From the NCBI GenBank assembly GCA_902798685.1, contig CADBXO010000002.1, forward strand, positions 62,001-126,000: a DNA stretch of 64,000 bases. The letters run 5' to 3'. Of this stretch, positions 1 through 8,713 are shown in pieces. Under the pieces are notes generated by a model, which saw nothing but the letters and a program-made list of their open reading frames with translations, did not search any database and had not been told where the DNA came from. Source of the DNA: an uncultured Bacteroidales bacterium (lineage in GTDB: Bacteria > Bacteroidota > Bacteroidia > Bacteroidales > Bacteroidaceae). The position numbers were made by a program, and so were the translations under genes. Position 1 is the stretch's first letter, and the number at the start of each line of letters is the position of its first letter.

Positions 1-2
1 TC

Positions 3-779
3 AACGCCATGGCAGTAGGCGCAACAGCCTTCGCCTTGTTCACAAAGAACCAGCGCCAATGGTTTAGCACACCTCTACAACAAACTGAAATAGAGAAATT
101 TAAGGCCGAAGTATTAAAGTCCGGAATTGAAGCAAAATACATCCTTCCTCACGACAGTTACCTGATCAATCTGGGCAGTCCCGATGCCGAAGGACTGGAG
201 AAATCACGTGCCTCATTTCTGGATGAAATGCAGCGTTGCGAGCAGCTTGGACTGACCATGCTGAACTTCCATCCCGGCAGCCATTTGAAGCAGATCACTC
301 CCGAGGAATGCATGGATCGTATAGCCGAAAGCATCAACATCACTCTGGAAAAGACCAAAGGTGTAACTGCAGTAATAGAAAACACCGCAGGACAAGGCTC
401 AAACATAGGTTTCGCCTTCTGGCAGATAAAGCGCATCATCGACGGAGTAACCGATAAATCCCGCGTAGGAGTCTGCATAGACACCTGCCACACCTACACA
501 GCCGGCTATGACCTCAAAAACGCCTACGAAAGCGTCTGGGAAGAGTTTGACAACGAAATAGGCTTCAACTACCTCCGTGCCATTCATCTGAACGACAGCA
601 AAAAGGAACTCGCCACCCGAGTTGACCGCCACGACTCAATAGGAAAAGGCTTCCTAGGTCTGGATTTCTTCAAGAAAATCATGAAGGATCCCAACCTAAA
701 CGATATCCCCTTCATCCTCGAAACCCCCGACGAAACCCTCTGGCCCGCCGAAATAGAATTGCTTCACTCGCTAGAATGA
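3..779 (+). CDS. nfo: Endonuclease IV (deoxyribonuclease IV), 5' end cut by window
   Basis: Apurinic/apyrimidinic endonuclease of base excision repair, a TIM-barrel enzyme with a trinuclear zinc site. The frame is open from the first bases, and family members start about 25 residues further upstream (MKYIGAHVS-type beginning), so the gene begins outside the window. Metal-site signatures are visible: [14 protein letters not shown], a [15 protein letters not shown] stretch, [17 protein letters not shown] and the final ILETP. Nothing in the visible part is broken. The stop codon TGA at 777-779 is formed by the left end of a palindromic repeat element lying between this gene and the convergent regulator gene. 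Confidence 0.95.
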   Translation, partial: NAMAVGATAFALFTKNQRQWFSTPLQQTEIEKFKAEVLKSGIEAKYILPHDSYLINLGSPDAEGLEKSRASFLDEMQRCEQLGLTMLNFHPGSHLKQITPEECMDRIAESINITLEKTKGVTAVIENTAGQGSNIGFAFWQIKRIIDGVTDKSRVGVCIDTCHTYTAGYDLKNAYESVWEEFDNEIGFNYLRAIHLNDSKKELATRVDRHDSIGKGFLGLDFFKKIMKDPNLNDIPFILETPDETLWPAEIELLHSLE

Positions 780-811
780 TACAATTGGGGTCAGGCCCCA
801 ATTGTACTATT
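775..811. repeat. Palindromic REP-like element, copy 1 (TCAGG orientation)
   Basis: Core at 781-805 with perfect 10-base arms ACAATTGGGG and CCCCAATTGT around TCAGG. It lies between two convergent genes. The left end gives the TGA stop of endonuclease IV and the right end, read on the minus strand, gives the TAG stop (807-809) of the hybrid regulator. The intergenic region is therefore nothing but the element. It could act as a bidirectional terminator hairpin. Confidence 0.93.
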
Positions 812-3800
812 TTTTCTCCTCGGCCTCCAACTGACGGATATACTCAGTGGGACTTACGCCGTAGTACTGCTTGAAGGTAGTTGAGAAGTGGGTTTGTGAG
901 GCGAAACCTACGCTGTAGGCTATTTGCGATACGTTTACGCGCTTCTCCTTAAGCAGCTTCATAGCCTGCTGCATACGGATATTCTGCATGAATCGGGCTG
1001 CTGAGAAGCCTGTCAGCTCCTTGAGTTTGCGGTGCAGCTGCGTACGGCTCATACCTACCTCATCAACCATCTGGGTGATATTGAAGTCGCTGTTCGAGAT
1101 ATTGGCGTTCACAATCTCCATGACACGCTTCATGAACTGCTCATCACTTGACTCGAACTGAATCTCAGCCACATTCTCAGACTGCTCCTGCTGACCCGAG
1201 TACTTACCCTTAACGATCAGACGGTTGCTGATAAGGTTAGACATAAGTGACTTAAGCTCACTCATATAGAACGGTTTGGGCAGGTAACTGTCGGCACCGG
1301 TATCCAGGCCGAGCATACGGTCCTGAAGCTTGTTCTTACCAGAGAGCATGATAACCGGAATGTGACTTACCAGCGAGTTGCCCTTAAGAGCCTTAACCAG
1401 CTGAATACCATCCATTTCAGGCATCACGACATCGGTAATAATAAGGTCAGGCATCTGCGATACAGCATACTTGAGACCCTCCTTACCGTTACGCGCGGTA
1501 ATAATGCGGTAGTTGTGCTTGAGGCTGCCAGACAGATAATCCAGCATTGAATCATCATCATCCACCAGCAGCACCTTGACGTTGCTCTTGATATGGTTCT
1601 TATCCTCCGGCTCATCATAATCCAGGCTCGCGCGGTTACGCTCCAGCTGCGGACGTGCAATCTGATCAGTATCCACAATATCCTCAGGAGCAATATGGCT
1701 GTTGCCAAGCGGCAGACGGAACGAGAAGACGCTACCGGTCTGACCGTCCTTGCGGTTATCGGCCTTGATGATACCATGGTGCATACGCACAAGCATCTGG
1801 CTGTAATTCAGTCCGATACCCATACCCATGGTAACTGATGTCATCTTGTTGTCGGCACGGTAGAAACGCTGGAAAATACGCTCAATGTCATCCTTATCCA
1901 GTCCGATACCCGTATCAGAGATCGATATCTCCACATAGTTGTGAAGCGGTCCCTTCTGGCTGTCATCGGTCCCTACCTCAACACTCATCTCAATCTTTCC
2001 GCCGTCATTGGTGTATTTGAAGGCGTTTGAGAGCAGGTTCATCATCACCTTGTCAATGCTGTCACGGTCAATCCATACCGTCTGCTCAGCCATTGAATGG
2101 TTGAAACTGAAGTCTATATTGCGCTTCTCGGCCGTCTGAGTGTAGAGCTCGAACGGTCCCATAAGGAAGTTAATCAGGTCAGTTTCAGCAAAATGCAGCT
2201 GCATCTGACCCTCATCGAACTTACGCATATCCAGCAGCTGGTTGATCAGTGACAGGATTCTGGTAGAGCTCTTATGCATCTGACGCAGGTTTGACTGCAC
2301 ATCAGCCGGGATGGAATTGTTCTGCAGCATATCCTCAAGCGGCGAAATCACCATCGTCATAGGTGCGCAGATCTCATGAGCCACATTGATGAATGACTGG
2401 AACTTGGCCTCATCCATCTCTCTCCGACGTTTTCTGCGGCGCGTTCTGAATATAACCAGCAGGAATGCCAGCATCAGCAGGATATACACCATCATCGCAA
2501 TCGATGAGGCGTACCACGGAGCTTCAATCTTTATAGTGTAAGTCCTTGGTACTGAGATAATATCGTTAAGTCGTGCCCTTACGGAGAGTGTGTATCGGCC
2601 ATAACCCAGACGAGAGAAACTGAAACGGTTCACGCCGGCAGGGTTGCTCACCCACTCCGTTCCGCCGGGACTCATGGAGTATTCGTATATCAGACTCTGC
2701 TCGTCACCATAGTTCAACGAACTGAACTCCAGCGTGAATGAGTTGTCGCGGTAAGCCAGACGGAACTGGTCCGATACGGACAGCGGCTTCTCGGAAATAG
2801 GCTTGCCGCCCGACAATGCACCCGATGAAATCAATTCGCCGTTCAGATAGAATCCCGTCAGAACAACCTTATTGACAGTTGATTCGGTGAAAATCCTGTA
2901 TGGGTAGAAAGCGGTTATGCCGGTATTACTTGCAAAATATGCCCTGTCGTCTCTGCTTGAGAAGGCCGATACGCCATTGAACGCCCTCTCCTCGGTATAG
3001 AATCGGCTTACCTCAAAATCATCGGGATTGATGCGGTTCACGCCACCCGGAGTCGAAACCCAGATATAACCCTCACCATCCTTGACCATGCCACGTATAT
3101 CATTGCTTGACAAGCCCTTGGAGGTATCCAGTATACTGGCCACGCCGTTTGTCATGTTATAGACGATGACGCCCTTGGTGGTACCGAACCAGATAATACC
3201 CTCCCTCTCCTCGAGGATGCATGTACAACCCGACGTACCCATGGCCGCCGACAGTTTGTCGTTGTCAATGAACTCACTTCGGTCAATGTCAAAGCAGTCA
3301 GCACCATTATCATGACCAATCCAGAGCCTGTTCCAACTGTCCACCATCATGATATGGATCCAGTCATTGTTCAGTGAACCGCCCTTTCGGCTTCTCTTGG
3401 CAAACTCCGTATAGACCTCGGTTTTCATATCGGCCGGGTTGAAACGGCTGAAACCGGTACCCAGTTCAGAGTAGTAGATACGTCCCTTGGAGTCCTCGGC
3501 AATTGATGAAACATTTGAGAACTCATTGGCAATTACCATCTCAATGCCGCCGTTATGTGTATTCAGCAATGCAAGACCCTGGTTGGGGCAACCAGCCCAG
3601 ATCCTGTTGCGGCTGTCGCGGAACAGACAACTTATATAAGGAGTATTAGGATTGTTCCAACCGGACATGAGAACCCGACCGGTACTTGACATACAGGTCA
3701 TACCGTTATTGTTGTAACCAATCCACAGACGGTTCTCGGAATCAAGAACCATAGCCGTAACGGTACCTGATACATCCTCCTGATAATCAGAGAATTTCCA

Positions 3801-4784
3801 GTACTCAAACTCATTACGGTCCTTAGTCACCAGAATAAGGTCCGACAGGAAACAGCCAATCCATCTGTTACCGGCACGGTCCATATACATGGCACTGACA
3901 TCAAGCCTCTCCAGGCTGCGGTCCTGCGGTTTCAGTTCATACTGTTCCAGACGTCCGTCATCGGTCAGATACATCATACCTTTGCCTCGCAGGGATATCT
4001 TAAGGCCCTCACGGTCCATGAATGAATGGGTTATCTCCCATATTCCACTTTCAGGAGTGATACGTGTCAGACGGCGTCTGAAGGTACTCCACATGTACAG
4101 ATGATTGTGGGTGGTTATGAATATATCACCGTTATCATTCTTGCATATTCCTGTGACATCACCGTTTATGACATCGGCGCTGAACTCCGTAATCTTGTCA
4201 TTATGAGGATCATACAGCAGTACACCTGTAGCGGTTCCTATCCAGATTGTTCCGTCGCTGTCCTCAACGAAACATCTGAAAATGGCCTGTGCCGGCGCAT
4301 AGTTGTTCAGACTTACGATACCGTTAACCTGAACGGGATTTTGCGGATCAACCCAGTAAAGGCCGTCTCCCGGGGCGGCAATCCATATCCGGCCGTCACT
4401 CAACTTGGTGATTTGCTGAATGTAAGGCAACCTGTCACCCGGAAAAAGGACAGTATGGAAACTCTTTTCACTTGCTTTCAGATACTGGATACCGCGGTTT
4501 GTTCCTATCCATAATGTTCCATCCTCGTCAGTGTAAAGGCTGCGGATGTAGTTACTCATCAGTGACAGCGAATCATTGTTGTCATGGAAGAATTTCTGGA
4601 AATTGTAACCGTCATATCGGTTCAGACCGTTCTCCGTACCAATCCAGATGAATCCGGAATTATCCTCACAGATAGCCTGGTAGCGGTTATTGGACAATTG
4701 TCCCATTGAGTATCGGTACGTTCTCTGAGCATTTACAGGAAGGAACAGAAGTCCTGCAAGAAGTGCAATTATTGGCTTACGCAT
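807..4784 (-). CDS. Hybrid two-component system sensor/regulator (HTCS)
   Basis: One-protein two-component system of the type that controls polysaccharide utilisation loci in Bacteroidales; the periplasmic propeller binds an oligosaccharide and the cytoplasmic part activates transcription. Start taken at the ATG giving MRKPIIALLAGLLFLPVNA, a good signal peptide (about 1,325 residues). Order: Reg_prop beta-propeller repeats with IWIGT/LWIGT motifs, Y_Y_Y domain, one membrane segment followed by RTRRRKRR, histidine kinase with HEICAPMTMV box, ATPase with NLLSNAFKYT and DTGIGL, receiver with VDDDDS and DVVMPEMDG, and a C-terminal AraC-type double helix-turn-helix. It is divergent from the SGNH esterase gene, a likely target. 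The stop TAG comes from the adjoining repeat element. Confidence 0.96.
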   Translation of the reverse strand: MRKPIIALLAGLLFLPVNAQRTYRYSMGQLSNNRYQAICEDNSGFIWIGTENGLNRYDGYNFQKFFHDNNDSLSLMSNYIRSLYTDEDGTLWIGTNRGIQYLKASEKSFHTVLFPGDRLPYIQQITKLSDGRIWIAAPGDGLYWVDPQNPVQVNGIVSLNNYAPAQAIFRCFVEDSDGTIWIGTATGVLLYDPHNDKITEFSADVINGDVTGICKNDNGDIFITTHNHLYMWSTFRRRLTRITPESGIWEITHSFMDREGLKISLRGKGMMYLTDDGRLEQYELKPQDRSLERLDVSAMYMDRAGNRWIGCFLSDLILVTKDRNEFEYWKFSDYQEDVSGTVTAMVLDSENRLWIGYNNNGMTCMSSTGRVLMSGWNNPNTPYISCLFRDSRNRIWAGCPNQGLALLNTHNGGIEMVIANEFSNVSSIAEDSKGRIYYSELGTGFSRFNPADMKTEVYTEFAKRSRKGGSLNNDWIHIMMVDSWNRLWIGHDNGADCFDIDRSEFIDNDKLSAAMGTSGCTCILEEREGIIWFGTTKGVIVYNMTNGVASILDTSKGLSSNDIRGMVKDGEGYIWVSTPGGVNRINPDDFEVSRFYTEERAFNGVSAFSSRDDRAYFASNTGITAFYPYRIFTESTVNKVVLTGFYLNGELISSGALSGGKPISEKPLSVSDQFRLAYRDNSFTLEFSSLNYGDEQSLIYEYSMSPGGTEWVSNPAGVNRFSFSRLGYGRYTLSVRARLNDIISVPRTYTIKIEAPWYASSIAMMVYILLMLAFLLVIFRTRRRKRRREMDEAKFQSFINVAHEICAPMTMVISPLEDMLQNNSIPADVQSNLRQMHKSSTRILSLINQLLDMRKFDEGQMQLHFAETDLINFLMGPFELYTQTAEKRNIDFSFNHSMAEQTVWIDRDSIDKVMMNLLSNAFKYTNDGGKIEMSVEVGTDDSQKGPLHNYVEISISDTGIGLDKDDIERIFQRFYRADNKMTSVTMGMGIGLNYSQMLVRMHHGIIKADNRKDGQTGSVFSFRLPLGNSHIAPEDIVDTDQIARPQLERNRASLDYDEPEDKNHIKSNVKVLLVDDDDSMLDYLSGSLKHNYRIITARNGKEGLKYAVSQMPDLIITDVVMPEMDGIQLVKALKGNSLVSHIPVIMLSGKNKLQDRMLGLDTGADSYLPKPFYMSELKSLMSNLISNRLIVKGKYSGQQEQSENVAEIQFESSDEQFMKRVMEIVNANISNSDFNITQMVDEVGMSRTQLHRKLKELTGFSAARFMQNIRMQQAMKLLKEKRVNVSQIAYSVGFASQTHFSTTFKQYYGVSPTEYIRQLEAEEKK

Positions 4785-4818
4785 TTGAGATAATCGGGCA
4801 GTAGTTATGTAATTGTTC

Positions 4819-4826
4819 CAAAGATA
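4819..4826 (-). promoter_or_regulatory. -7 box of the HTCS gene (TATCTTTG)
   Basis: On the minus strand TATCTTTG matches the Bacteroidetes -7 consensus TAnnTTTG and lies 34 nt before the chosen ATG. It supports that start over longer readings, whose extra N-terminal codons would lie upstream of the box. Confidence 0.6.
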
Positions 4827-4946
4827 TATTTTTATTTGGATATGTTCCAAGATTAAAATCAAGAATGGAACAATTCTTAACGGATGGAACACAAAAAACG
4901 CGTACCTTTACCGCATAAACGCAAATACAATTACGAAACAACAACT

Positions 4947-6146
4947 ATGAAACTTAAAGCCTTATTACTGACCGCCGTCATTGCGGTTATCGGATTTGCT
5001 CCTGCAAGTGCAGGCAAGCACTGGGTAGCAACATGGGCAACCGCCGAGCAGGTTGTAGAACCTCACAACTGTCCCCCCGCCCCGGGTCTTCAGAACAACT
5101 CCATCCGTCAGATAGTCCAGACATCCATCAGCGGCAAGGAGGTAAGAGTAAAATTCTCAAACGAGTTCAGCCAGGGTCCCGTAACCATCAACGCAGCTGA
5201 GATTGCCCATGCAGCCACAGCAGGTGCAAGCAGCGATATAGTTGCCGGCACAGAGGTAAGCCTCTCCTTCAACGGAAGCAAGTCTGTAACCATCCAGCCG
5301 GGTGAGCTGGTAACATCGGACCCCGTCAAGTTCCCTATGAAGAACCGTGAGAATGTAGCCATCACAATGCATCTGGGCGAGGCTTCGTCAACCAGCGTAA
5401 CCGGCCATCCCGGTTCACGTACCGATTCATATCTTATTGAAGGTCAGGGCTCTGACTTTACCGGTGCAGTCAAGACCGCTCACTGGTACATCATCAACGC
5501 CATTGAGATCAAGGCCGAGAAGAAAGCCCGCGCAATCGTTGTCCTGGGTAACTCCATCACCGATGGACGCGGATCGACCACCAACGAGCAGAACCGCTGG
5601 ACCGATAACCTGTCACGCCGTCTGCTTGCAAACAAGAAAACCAGCCGTGTATCGGTCCTGAACATGGGCCTGGGCGGCAACTGCATACTCCAGGGCGGCC
5701 TTGGACCTACAGGTAAGAGCCGTTACCCGCGTGACCTCTTCCAGCAGGAGGGTGTCAAGTACATCATCCTGTTTGAGGGTGTGAATGACCTGGGCGGACG
5801 CGGTGACGCCATCGCAAAGGCAAACCAGATTCAGGAGGTCTACAAGCAGATCATTGCCGAGGCTCACGAGCGCGGAATCAAGGTTTACGGTGCTCCCGTA
5901 ATGCAGTTCAAGGGTAACAACTACTACAGCGAGAACCATGAGGCCGGCCGTCAGCAGCTCAACCAGTGGATCCGCACCAGCGGTTACTTTGACGGCGTCA
6001 TCGACTTTGATGCCGCTATGGGCAACCCCGATGATCCCGCACAGCTCAATCCCAAGTACCTCTTTGAGAACGACTACCTGCACCCCAACGCTGAAGGTTA
6101 CGTTCAGATGGGTGACTGCATCGACCTCAAGCTCTTCGAGAAATAA
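4947..6146 (+). CDS. SGNH/GDSL hydrolase, probable carbohydrate esterase
   Basis: Secreted serine esterase, likely removing acetyl or similar esters from plant polysaccharide. Start chosen at the ATG giving MKLKALLLTAVIAVIGFAPASA, a clear signal peptide; the mature protein opens with KHWVATWATAEQ. An N-terminal beta-rich region (about residues 25-190) precedes the SGNH fold. Block I is VVLGNSITDG with nucleophile Ser near 203, then GLGGNCIL (Gly block), EGVNDL (Asn block) and DYLHPNAEGY with catalytic Asp near 376 and His near 379. It is divergent from the HTCS gene and upstream of the CotH gene. The substrate cannot be told from sequence; the GH115 nearby makes a xylan or pectin ester plausible by inference. 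Confidence 0.9.
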   Translation: MKLKALLLTAVIAVIGFAPASAGKHWVATWATAEQVVEPHNCPPAPGLQNNSIRQIVQTSISGKEVRVKFSNEFSQGPVTINAAEIAHAATAGASSDIVAGTEVSLSFNGSKSVTIQPGELVTSDPVKFPMKNRENVAITMHLGEASSTSVTGHPGSRTDSYLIEGQGSDFTGAVKTAHWYIINAIEIKAEKKARAIVVLGNSITDGRGSTTNEQNRWTDNLSRRLLANKKTSRVSVLNMGLGGNCILQGGLGPTGKSRYPRDLFQQEGVKYIILFEGVNDLGGRGDAIAKANQIQEVYKQIIAEAHERGIKVYGAPVMQFKGNNYYSENHEAGRQQLNQWIRTSGYFDGVIDFDAAMGNPDDPAQLNPKYLFENDYLHPNAEGYVQMGDCIDLKLFEK

Positions 6147-6209
6147 GCAGGAAAAAGTTTAACTTTTTGCCTTTGTATCGCTATTTAAGTAAAACACTTG
6201 AATGACGGT

Positions 6210-7931
6210 ATGAAGGCAAAATTTTTGTGCTCAATAGTATCTGCAGCCCTGTTCTCAGCGGTTGCTTTCGCACAGTTTCCGGGAGGCGGAGGTTTTCCCG
6301 GAGGCGGTGGATTCGGTGGCGGATTCCCCGGAAGAGGTTTCCCGGGTGGATTTGGCGGCAGGTTCCCGTTTGATCCTCAGGAGCAGGACGGCCAAATGCC
6401 CGGTTTTCCCGGCGGCGGAGGCGGATTCGGCGGCGGATTCGGCATGAACGGCAGTTACAACACATCGACTTTAACTGACAAGGTAGAGTTCACATCATCC
6501 AATCTGCCAATAGTGATAATCCAGACCGACAGCCCCACCCTGACCAACCGTGAAAAGACCGGTGGCACAATGAAAATCATTGACAACGGCTCCAAACGCA
6601 ACAAGGTAACTGATGCGGCCAATGGATATAACGGCAACATCAGGATAAAACTGCGCGGAAACTCATCGCTGTTCTTTGACCAGAAGCGTTTTACGTTTGA
6701 AACCGTAACCCCTGAGGGTAAGGCAAACAACGTTGAACTGCTTGGCATGCCGGCCGATAACGACTGGGTGCTGCTGGCCCCCTTCAACGACATATCCATG
6801 ATGCGTGACCCCTTTGCATTTGACCTCTGGAACGAAATGGGCCACTGGGCACCGCGCAACCGCTATTGCGAGGTGGTCATGAACGGCCATTACATAGGCG
6901 TCTACATACTCTGCGAGAAAATAAAACGGGCCGATAACCGCATCAACATCGCAAAACTCAAAAAGACCGATACTGAGGGCCTGGAACTGACAGGCGGCTA
7001 CATAGTACGCATCGACCCGCCTGATGAAGGCGAGAAATCCTTCCAGTCCGAAGTTCCCGGCCTTATGTCAAACGGCGGCTTTGGAGGTATGGGTGGCTTC
7101 GGCGGCGGAATGGGCGGCTTTGGAGGCGGCCGTGCCACAGTAACCTGGAGTTACTTCTACCCCAAGTCCGACAAACTTGCTCCCGAGCAGGAGAAATACA
7201 TCAGTGATTACATAAAAACCACTGAGAAGGTAATAATGAGCGATAATTTCGCCGATCCCAAGGAGGGCTATGCCAAGTATATAGACGTAGAGTCATTCGT
7301 GGATTACATAATCCATACCGAACTGAGCCTGAACGCCGACGGACTCAAGCGCAGCACCTATTTCTATAAAACCAAGCAGAATGAGGACGGCACAGGCGGC
7401 AAACTGCATGCAGGAACAGTCTGGGACTATAACCTGGCTTACGGAAACTGCAATTTCGCCAACGGCAACAACGTTGAGGCCTGGATATATGAAGGCGGTG
7501 AGACCAACCCCACCCCGGCCATGTTCAAACGCCTCATGGAGGATCCGGCATTCGTAGCAAAGGTTAAGGCCCGTTGGAAAGAACTCCGTAAAGGCGTACT
7601 GAGCATCGACAACATCAACAAATACATCGACGAGCATGCCGCTCAGCTGGCCGAGGCCAAGGACCGTCAGTTCGCTCAATACACGAGCCTGCTTGTACCC
7701 GAATCAAGAAACCGTAACCAGGGAGGCCGTAACGGCGGATTCGGTGGCGGATTCGGCCCCGGAATGGGAGGATTCGGCGGCGGCATGGGCGGATTCGGAG
7801 GCGGTTTCGGAGGCGGTGATGCCGTAGGAATGTTCGCAGCCTACCGTGTATCCAGTTACGATGAGGAAATCACAATCCTCAAGAAGTTCTTCGCAGACCG
7901 CATAGCGTTCCTGGACAGGAACTGGAAGTAA
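6210..7931 (+). CDS. CotH kinase family secreted protein with Gly-rich tracts
   Basis: CotH-fold (secreted protein-kinase-like) protein. The signal peptide (MKAKFLCSIVSAALFSAVAFA) is followed by a Gly/Phe-rich tract (about 22-75), then the CotH domain with KLRGNSS near residue 147, a WVLLAPFND...RDPFAFDLW block, the GVYILCEKIKR strand, GGYIVRID and VWDYNLAYGN near 405. Two more GGFGGG tracts interrupt it, one mid-domain and one near the C terminus. In spores CotH phosphorylates coat proteins; the Bacteroidales members are uncharacterised and often lie near extracellular or polymer functions. The next gene, 56 nt downstream, also encodes a Gly-rich secreted protein, so the two are probably co-transcribed. 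Confidence 0.85.
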   Translation: MKAKFLCSIVSAALFSAVAFAQFPGGGGFPGGGGFGGGFPGRGFPGGFGGRFPFDPQEQDGQMPGFPGGGGGFGGGFGMNGSYNTSTLTDKVEFTSSNLPIVIIQTDSPTLTNREKTGGTMKIIDNGSKRNKVTDAANGYNGNIRIKLRGNSSLFFDQKRFTFETVTPEGKANNVELLGMPADNDWVLLAPFNDISMMRDPFAFDLWNEMGHWAPRNRYCEVVMNGHYIGVYILCEKIKRADNRINIAKLKKTDTEGLELTGGYIVRIDPPDEGEKSFQSEVPGLMSNGGFGGMGGFGGGMGGFGGGRATVTWSYFYPKSDKLAPEQEKYISDYIKTTEKVIMSDNFADPKEGYAKYIDVESFVDYIIHTELSLNADGLKRSTYFYKTKQNEDGTGGKLHAGTVWDYNLAYGNCNFANGNNVEAWIYEGGETNPTPAMFKRLMEDPAFVAKVKARWKELRKGVLSIDNINKYIDEHAAQLAEAKDRQFAQYTSLLVPESRNRNQGGRNGGFGGGFGPGMGGFGGGMGGFGGGFGGGDAVGMFAAYRVSSYDEEITILKKFFADRIAFLDRNWK

Positions 7932-7987
7932 TTAAACCTTTTGCGCTTTTAAGGGTCAAACAATTGATCCTTTGATTTACTGACGCT

Positions 7988-8713
7988 ATGCGCATTAAGA
8001 AATTCCTCTCTTTACTGATAGTCGCAATGCTCTCTATCACTGCTGTGGCACAGCCCGGTGGCGGTGGCGGCGGCTTTGGAGGCGGCGGAGGAATGCGCGG
8101 CGGCGGTATGGGAGGCGGCCAGCGTGGCGGCGGTTTCCAGGGCGGCGGAGGACAGCGCGGAGGCGGCGGTTTCCAAGGCGGAGGCGGTGCCCGTGGCGGC
8201 TGGGGCGGATTTGCCACCCTCAATGACAGCACCGAGCTTGAAAGATTCAGCGGCAGCCTCACATTCGTTGAGGGCCGAGGCGCAGGCAATGCCATCCGTG
8301 AGGATGACCTCAAGCAGCTTCTGGATTCCCTTCAGTTCCAGAGATATGAGACAGCCAACCGTAATTTCATCAAGGGAGACAACAAAGAGAGCGTAGGCGT
8401 AATGTGCGGCATTCCCACAGCAATCCTAGCTCTGATAGCCGTAACCCACTACAGTTCCGATGATCCTGAGCTTTCCAGAAAGCTCTACATACTGTCAGGC
8501 GCACTGGCTGTACCCACAATTACGTTCTACACGTGGGGCCGGCTTCAGAAACGAAACGCCAAAAAGACTCTGGAGAATATAGCCGATGAATACAACAGCG
8601 AGCTCGAATTCAAACGGGCAGCGCGGCTGCTCCAGTTCGAATTCGAGCCCACAGTATTTCTGGACCGACAGAACAGCACCTCCTACGGTGCCACAATCAG
8701 CCTCACATTCTGA
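7988..8713 (+). CDS. Gly-rich exported protein with C-terminal membrane segments, unknown
   Basis: Family not recognised. Residues 1-22 form a signal peptide (MRIKKFLSLLIVAMLSITAVA). Residues about 23-75 are a GGGGFGGGGG/RGGG low-complexity tract. A globular region (about 76-135) includes EDDLKQLLDSLQFQRYE. Two hydrophobic stretches follow, VMCGIPTAILALIAV and KLYILSGALAVPTITFYTW, then a charged helix and a C-terminal strand-rich end (TVFLDRQNSTSYGATISLTF) that resembles an outer-membrane-style terminus. It follows the CotH gene in the same direction and overlaps the end of the convergent GH115 gene by 11 bases. Confidence 0.75.
   Translation: MRIKKFLSLLIVAMLSITAVAQPGGGGGGFGGGGGMRGGGMGGGQRGGGFQGGGGQRGGGGFQGGGGARGGWGGFATLNDSTELERFSGSLTFVEGRGAGNAIREDDLKQLLDSLQFQRYETANRNFIKGDNKESVGVMCGIPTAILALIAVTHYSSDDPELSRKLYILSGALAVPTITFYTWGRLQKRNAKKTLENIADEYNSELEFKRAARLLQFEFEPTVFLDRQNSTSYGATISLTF

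Noticed and set aside
7951..7975. Terminator after the CotH gene
   Set aside because: AAGGGTCAA/TTGATCCTT stem has a mismatch and no T run; too weak, and the next gene is probably co-transcribed.
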